From an archaeon (lineage in GTDB: Archaea; Micrarchaeota; Micrarchaeia; Anstonellales; Bilamarchaeaceae), in NCBI GenBank assembly GCA_020053355.1, contig JAGVNI010000010.1:1-51379 (forward strand): a DNA stretch of 51,379 nt. Reading direction: 5' to 3'. The stretch's first letter is position 1, and each line of letters starts with the position of its first letter. Both the position numbers and the translations under genes were made by a program. The notes beneath the pieces were generated by a model that saw only the letters and a program-made list of their open reading frames with translations, searched no databases and was not told the origin of the DNA. This document shows positions 49,448 to 51,379 of the stretch, piece by piece.

Positions 49448-50143
49448 ATGACAACACTCGATCGCGCGATAATCGCTTCCTATGAGAGGGACGGCAAGAG
49501 GTTCGAGCTTTACGTGGACCCGGACGCGGCATATGCGTTCGCCGAGAAGCGCAAGCCGGACGTCAAGAACATCCTTGTCGCGGAGGAGATATACGAGGAT
49601 GCCAAGAAGGGGGAGAAGGCGAAGGCGAACGACGTGCAGAAGGTTTTCGGCACGACAGACATCATGGTCATACTCGAATTCATCCTGAGGAACGGGGAGG
49701 TCCAGCTCACGACGGAGCAGAGGCGCAAGAAGATTGAGGAGAAGCGCAAGCAGGTGGTCGCGATACTCCTTCGCGAGGCCATCGACCCGCGCACGAAGGC
49801 CCCCCACACCCAGATTAGGCTCGAGCAGGCGATGGAGCAGGCAAGAATCCACATCGACCCGTTCAAGGACCCGCGCGAGCAGATGGAAGATGTCGTGAAG
49901 GAATTGCGGCCGATTTTGCCGATGAAATTCGAGAAGATGAAAATCGCGGTGAAGGTGCCCTCAGCCTATGCGCACAAGTGCTATGGAACGCTGAAGAATT
50001 ACGGCATCGAGAAGGAGCAGTGGCTGGGCAACGGCGACCTCGTCGTCGTGGTCGAGATTTTCGGCGGCCTGCAGGGCGAGTTCTACGACAAGCTGAACAA
50101 GCTGACGGTCGGCCAGGTGGAGACCAAGGTGCTTTCAGGATAG
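49448..50143 (+). CDS. sbds: Ribosome maturation protein SBDS
   Basis: A 231 aa full-length SBDS homologue, which with an EF-2-like GTPase releases aIF6 from new large subunits. N-terminal FYSH domain (~1-90: LDRAIIASYERDGKRFELYV), central helical domain (~100-165) and C-terminal ferredoxin-like domain (~170-231). The ATG at 49448 fits the family start; a GTG 12 nt upstream is less likely. Confidence 0.95.
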   Translation: MTTLDRAIIASYERDGKRFELYVDPDAAYAFAEKRKPDVKNILVAEEIYEDAKKGEKAKANDVQKVFGTTDIMVILEFILRNGEVQLTTEQRRKKIEEKRKQVVAILLREAIDPRTKAPHTQIRLEQAMEQARIHIDPFKDPREQMEDVVKELRPILPMKFEKMKIAVKVPSAYAHKCYGTLKNYGIEKEQWLGNGDLVVVVEIFGGLQGEFYDKLNKLTVGQVETKVLSG

Positions 50144-50193
50144 GCAGGAATGTATACGGTTGGCGAACGAAATAGGCCCGGCCAGCCCTCCCC

Positions 50194-50454
50194 TCAATCT
50201 ATTATGACATCCTCGCCGGTTATCTTCCGCAGCCCCATGCGGGAAATCGAGCGGTCGTCGGCCTCGAAAAACGCATATAGGCCCGGCGAGTTTTTGCGCA
50301 TGGATGAGAAATAAGCGTTTTTTTCGCGCAGCACCGCAACGGCGGCGTCCTTTTGCCCGATGCGGATGCGTTCCGCCCATTCATCGACGCGGGCTCTTGC
50401 ATCACGGTATTTTTCCGAGCCGAGCACCCCGGAGAGCATTTCTTTTAGTCCCAT
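50194..50454 (-). CDS. Small protein of unknown function
   Basis: An 86 aa charged, helical protein starting MGLKEMLSGVLG at 50454; an in-frame ATG at 50493 lies inside the upstream gene. No membrane segment or known motif. Its ATG lies 1 nt past the upstream gene's stop, so the two are probably co-translated. Confidence 0.6.
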   Translation of the reverse strand: MGLKEMLSGVLGSEKYRDARARVDEWAERIRIGQKDAAVAVLREKNAYFSSMRKNSPGLYAFFEADDRSISRMGLRKITGEDVIID

Positions 50455-50455
50455 G

Positions 50456-51379
50456 TCAGCGCGCCTCCTCCAGTTTCGTCCTCGCAGCAACAACTATCGG
50501 GTTTGCGTCCCATCCGGAACGGTCGACTCCGCGCTCGTCGATACGGCCCACTATGTAAGAAAGCGCCTGCGCGGCATCGGGCTTGGAGATGAGAGCGTCG
50601 AACGTGCCTGCGCCCAGTTGCGCGTCCACGAGCTGGCGCACCTGGGTGAAATCGCCGCTTAGGTATGCCGAGCGCAGGATGTCGCGGCCGCCCTCGCCAA
50701 GAAGCTGCTCCATATAATAGCAGGTGATGACCTCTGCGGGATAGCCGATATGGGTTGGCTCGAAATCGCGTTCCCGGACAATCTCCTGGGCGGTAAGCTC
50801 GGTGAGGCCCTCATGCATCGACCATGCCCGGCTGCTTCCTTGGAAACAGGGATTCCCGCTCTCGTCCCTCCACCGGATATTTTTCCCCCCGCCCAGCCAG
50901 GAGGCATAATGGAGCTGCTCGTGAAGGACCACATGGAGCGCATCGGCCTCGCTGTAAGCAAGGACCTCCGGGGGGATGACTATGGCGTTCGTACCCGTAA
51001 GGTATCCGCCGAGCGAGCCAATCATCTGGAGTTCCAGGAAAATCTGGCCAGCGGACATGTCATCCGTCTCGCTGAACGCGCAGAGCGTGGCGGGCGCGAG
51101 GGACATGCGCGATGCGATGTCCCCCCCGACTATTGATGGCAGCCAGTCCCCAGTTATTTGTGACGCGTAGCCGGCCATCCTGGAGTCCCCCAGAGACTGG
51201 AACGCAGGTATGGCCGAAAAATCGCCCTCGCGGACAGACCGCTCCGGGACGGCATTACCCCTTGCTGCTTCCGAGAATTCCTCCTCGCTGACAATCCGTA
51301 CCGGCACCATATGCCGCCTGGCCGCAGCTATCATATGCTGCTGTCGCTCGGTAAAGCGGACGGCGGGGGCGGTTCCGGC
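50456..51379 (-). CDS. Putative HExxH zinc metallopeptidase, 5' end outside the window
   Basis: The frame is open to the right edge with no stop, so the start may lie beyond 51379; the first ATG inside is at 51334, giving 292 residues. Counting from it, VVLHEQLHYASW holds HEQLH (138-142), and SMHEGLTELTAQ (~172-183) offers a glutamate (175 or 179) as third zinc ligand, the gluzincin pattern. No signal peptide or membrane segment seen in the visible part. Substrate unknown. Confidence 0.75.
   Translation of the reverse strand, partial: AGTAPAVRFTERQQHMIAAARRHMVPVRIVSEEEFSEAARGNAVPERSVREGDFSAIPAFQSLGDSRMAGYASQITGDWLPSIVGGDIASRMSLAPATLCAFSETDDMSAGQIFLELQMIGSLGGYLTGTNAIVIPPEVLAYSEADALHVVLHEQLHYASWLGGGKNIRWRDESGNPCFQGSSRAWSMHEGLTELTAQEIVRERDFEPTHIGYPAEVITCYYMEQLLGEGGRDILRSAYLSGDFTQVRQLVDAQLGAGTFDALISKPDAAQALSYIVGRIDERGVDRSGWDANPIVVAARTKLEEAR

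Noticed and set aside
1-51379. CRISPR arrays, tRNA or rRNA genes, insertion sequences
   Set aside because: No regularly spaced direct repeats, cloverleaf patterns, transposase-like proteins or flanking inverted repeats were seen on either strand; a dedicated scan was not possible.

Overview
This window is archaeal chromosomal DNA. It carries archaeal/eukaryotic-type information genes (eS1/S3Ae, uS15, RNA polymerase subunit L, exosome Csl4, SBDS, archaeal NAC, a membrane-bound LonB, an archaeal-type signal peptidase, an Lrp regulator, DUF373). TATA-like boxes lie about 22-35 nt upstream of many starts, which fits leaderless transcription. The base composition is fairly GC-rich. Compact operons, cysteine-rich surface proteins and very large proteins suggest a DPANN-type lineage, possibly near Micrarchaeota or Diapherotrites. 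That placement is inference; no single marker here settles it.

Bases 1-32502 are an accessory giant-protein locus. Giant A (1-5013) is cut by the left edge, with 1670 codons visible. It carries a PPP-type metallophosphoesterase. Giant B (10195-29793) is 6532 residues long. It carries two kinase-like domains with DRHxxN catalytic loops, a Gly/Ala-rich hydrophobic patch, TTTPAR-type linkers and helical repeats. Both giants end in the same roughly 720-760-residue C-terminal region, preceded by the same small module. The last 260 residues or so also occur as a free-standing protein (6245-7177). Each giant is followed by a paralogous 178-186 aa protein. Next come a paralogous 308-324 aa protein with a TraB/TIKI/EreA-like H-E-H motif pattern and opposite-strand small proteins of one family. 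The unit has therefore been duplicated at least twice, with a constant tail and exchanged catalytic parts. It is the best candidate for an undescribed system.

Bases 32503-33725 hold rtcA (RNA 3'-phosphate cyclase) behind an odd leader. Two upstream mini-ORFs each repeat the first 12 codons of rtcA (MIEIDGxYGEGG) with almost only synonymous changes. Each has a Shine-Dalgarno, and they are chained to each other and to rtcA by ATGA overlaps. Hairpins and alternative long-range pairings lie between them.

Bases 33726-50143 are housekeeping genes: a membrane-anchored protein, nac, eS1 (apparently with an AUA start), uS15 and rdgB on the minus strand; an Lrp-solenoid-GNAT operon; csl4-rpoL-signal peptidase; DUF373 with a small membrane protein; lonB; divergent tldE and thpR; an EamA transporter; two exported proteins (a Cys-rich anchored protein and a DsbA-like oxidoreductase); and SBDS. 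The right edge (50194-51379) holds a small unknown protein and an HExxH putative metallopeptidase cut by the window.
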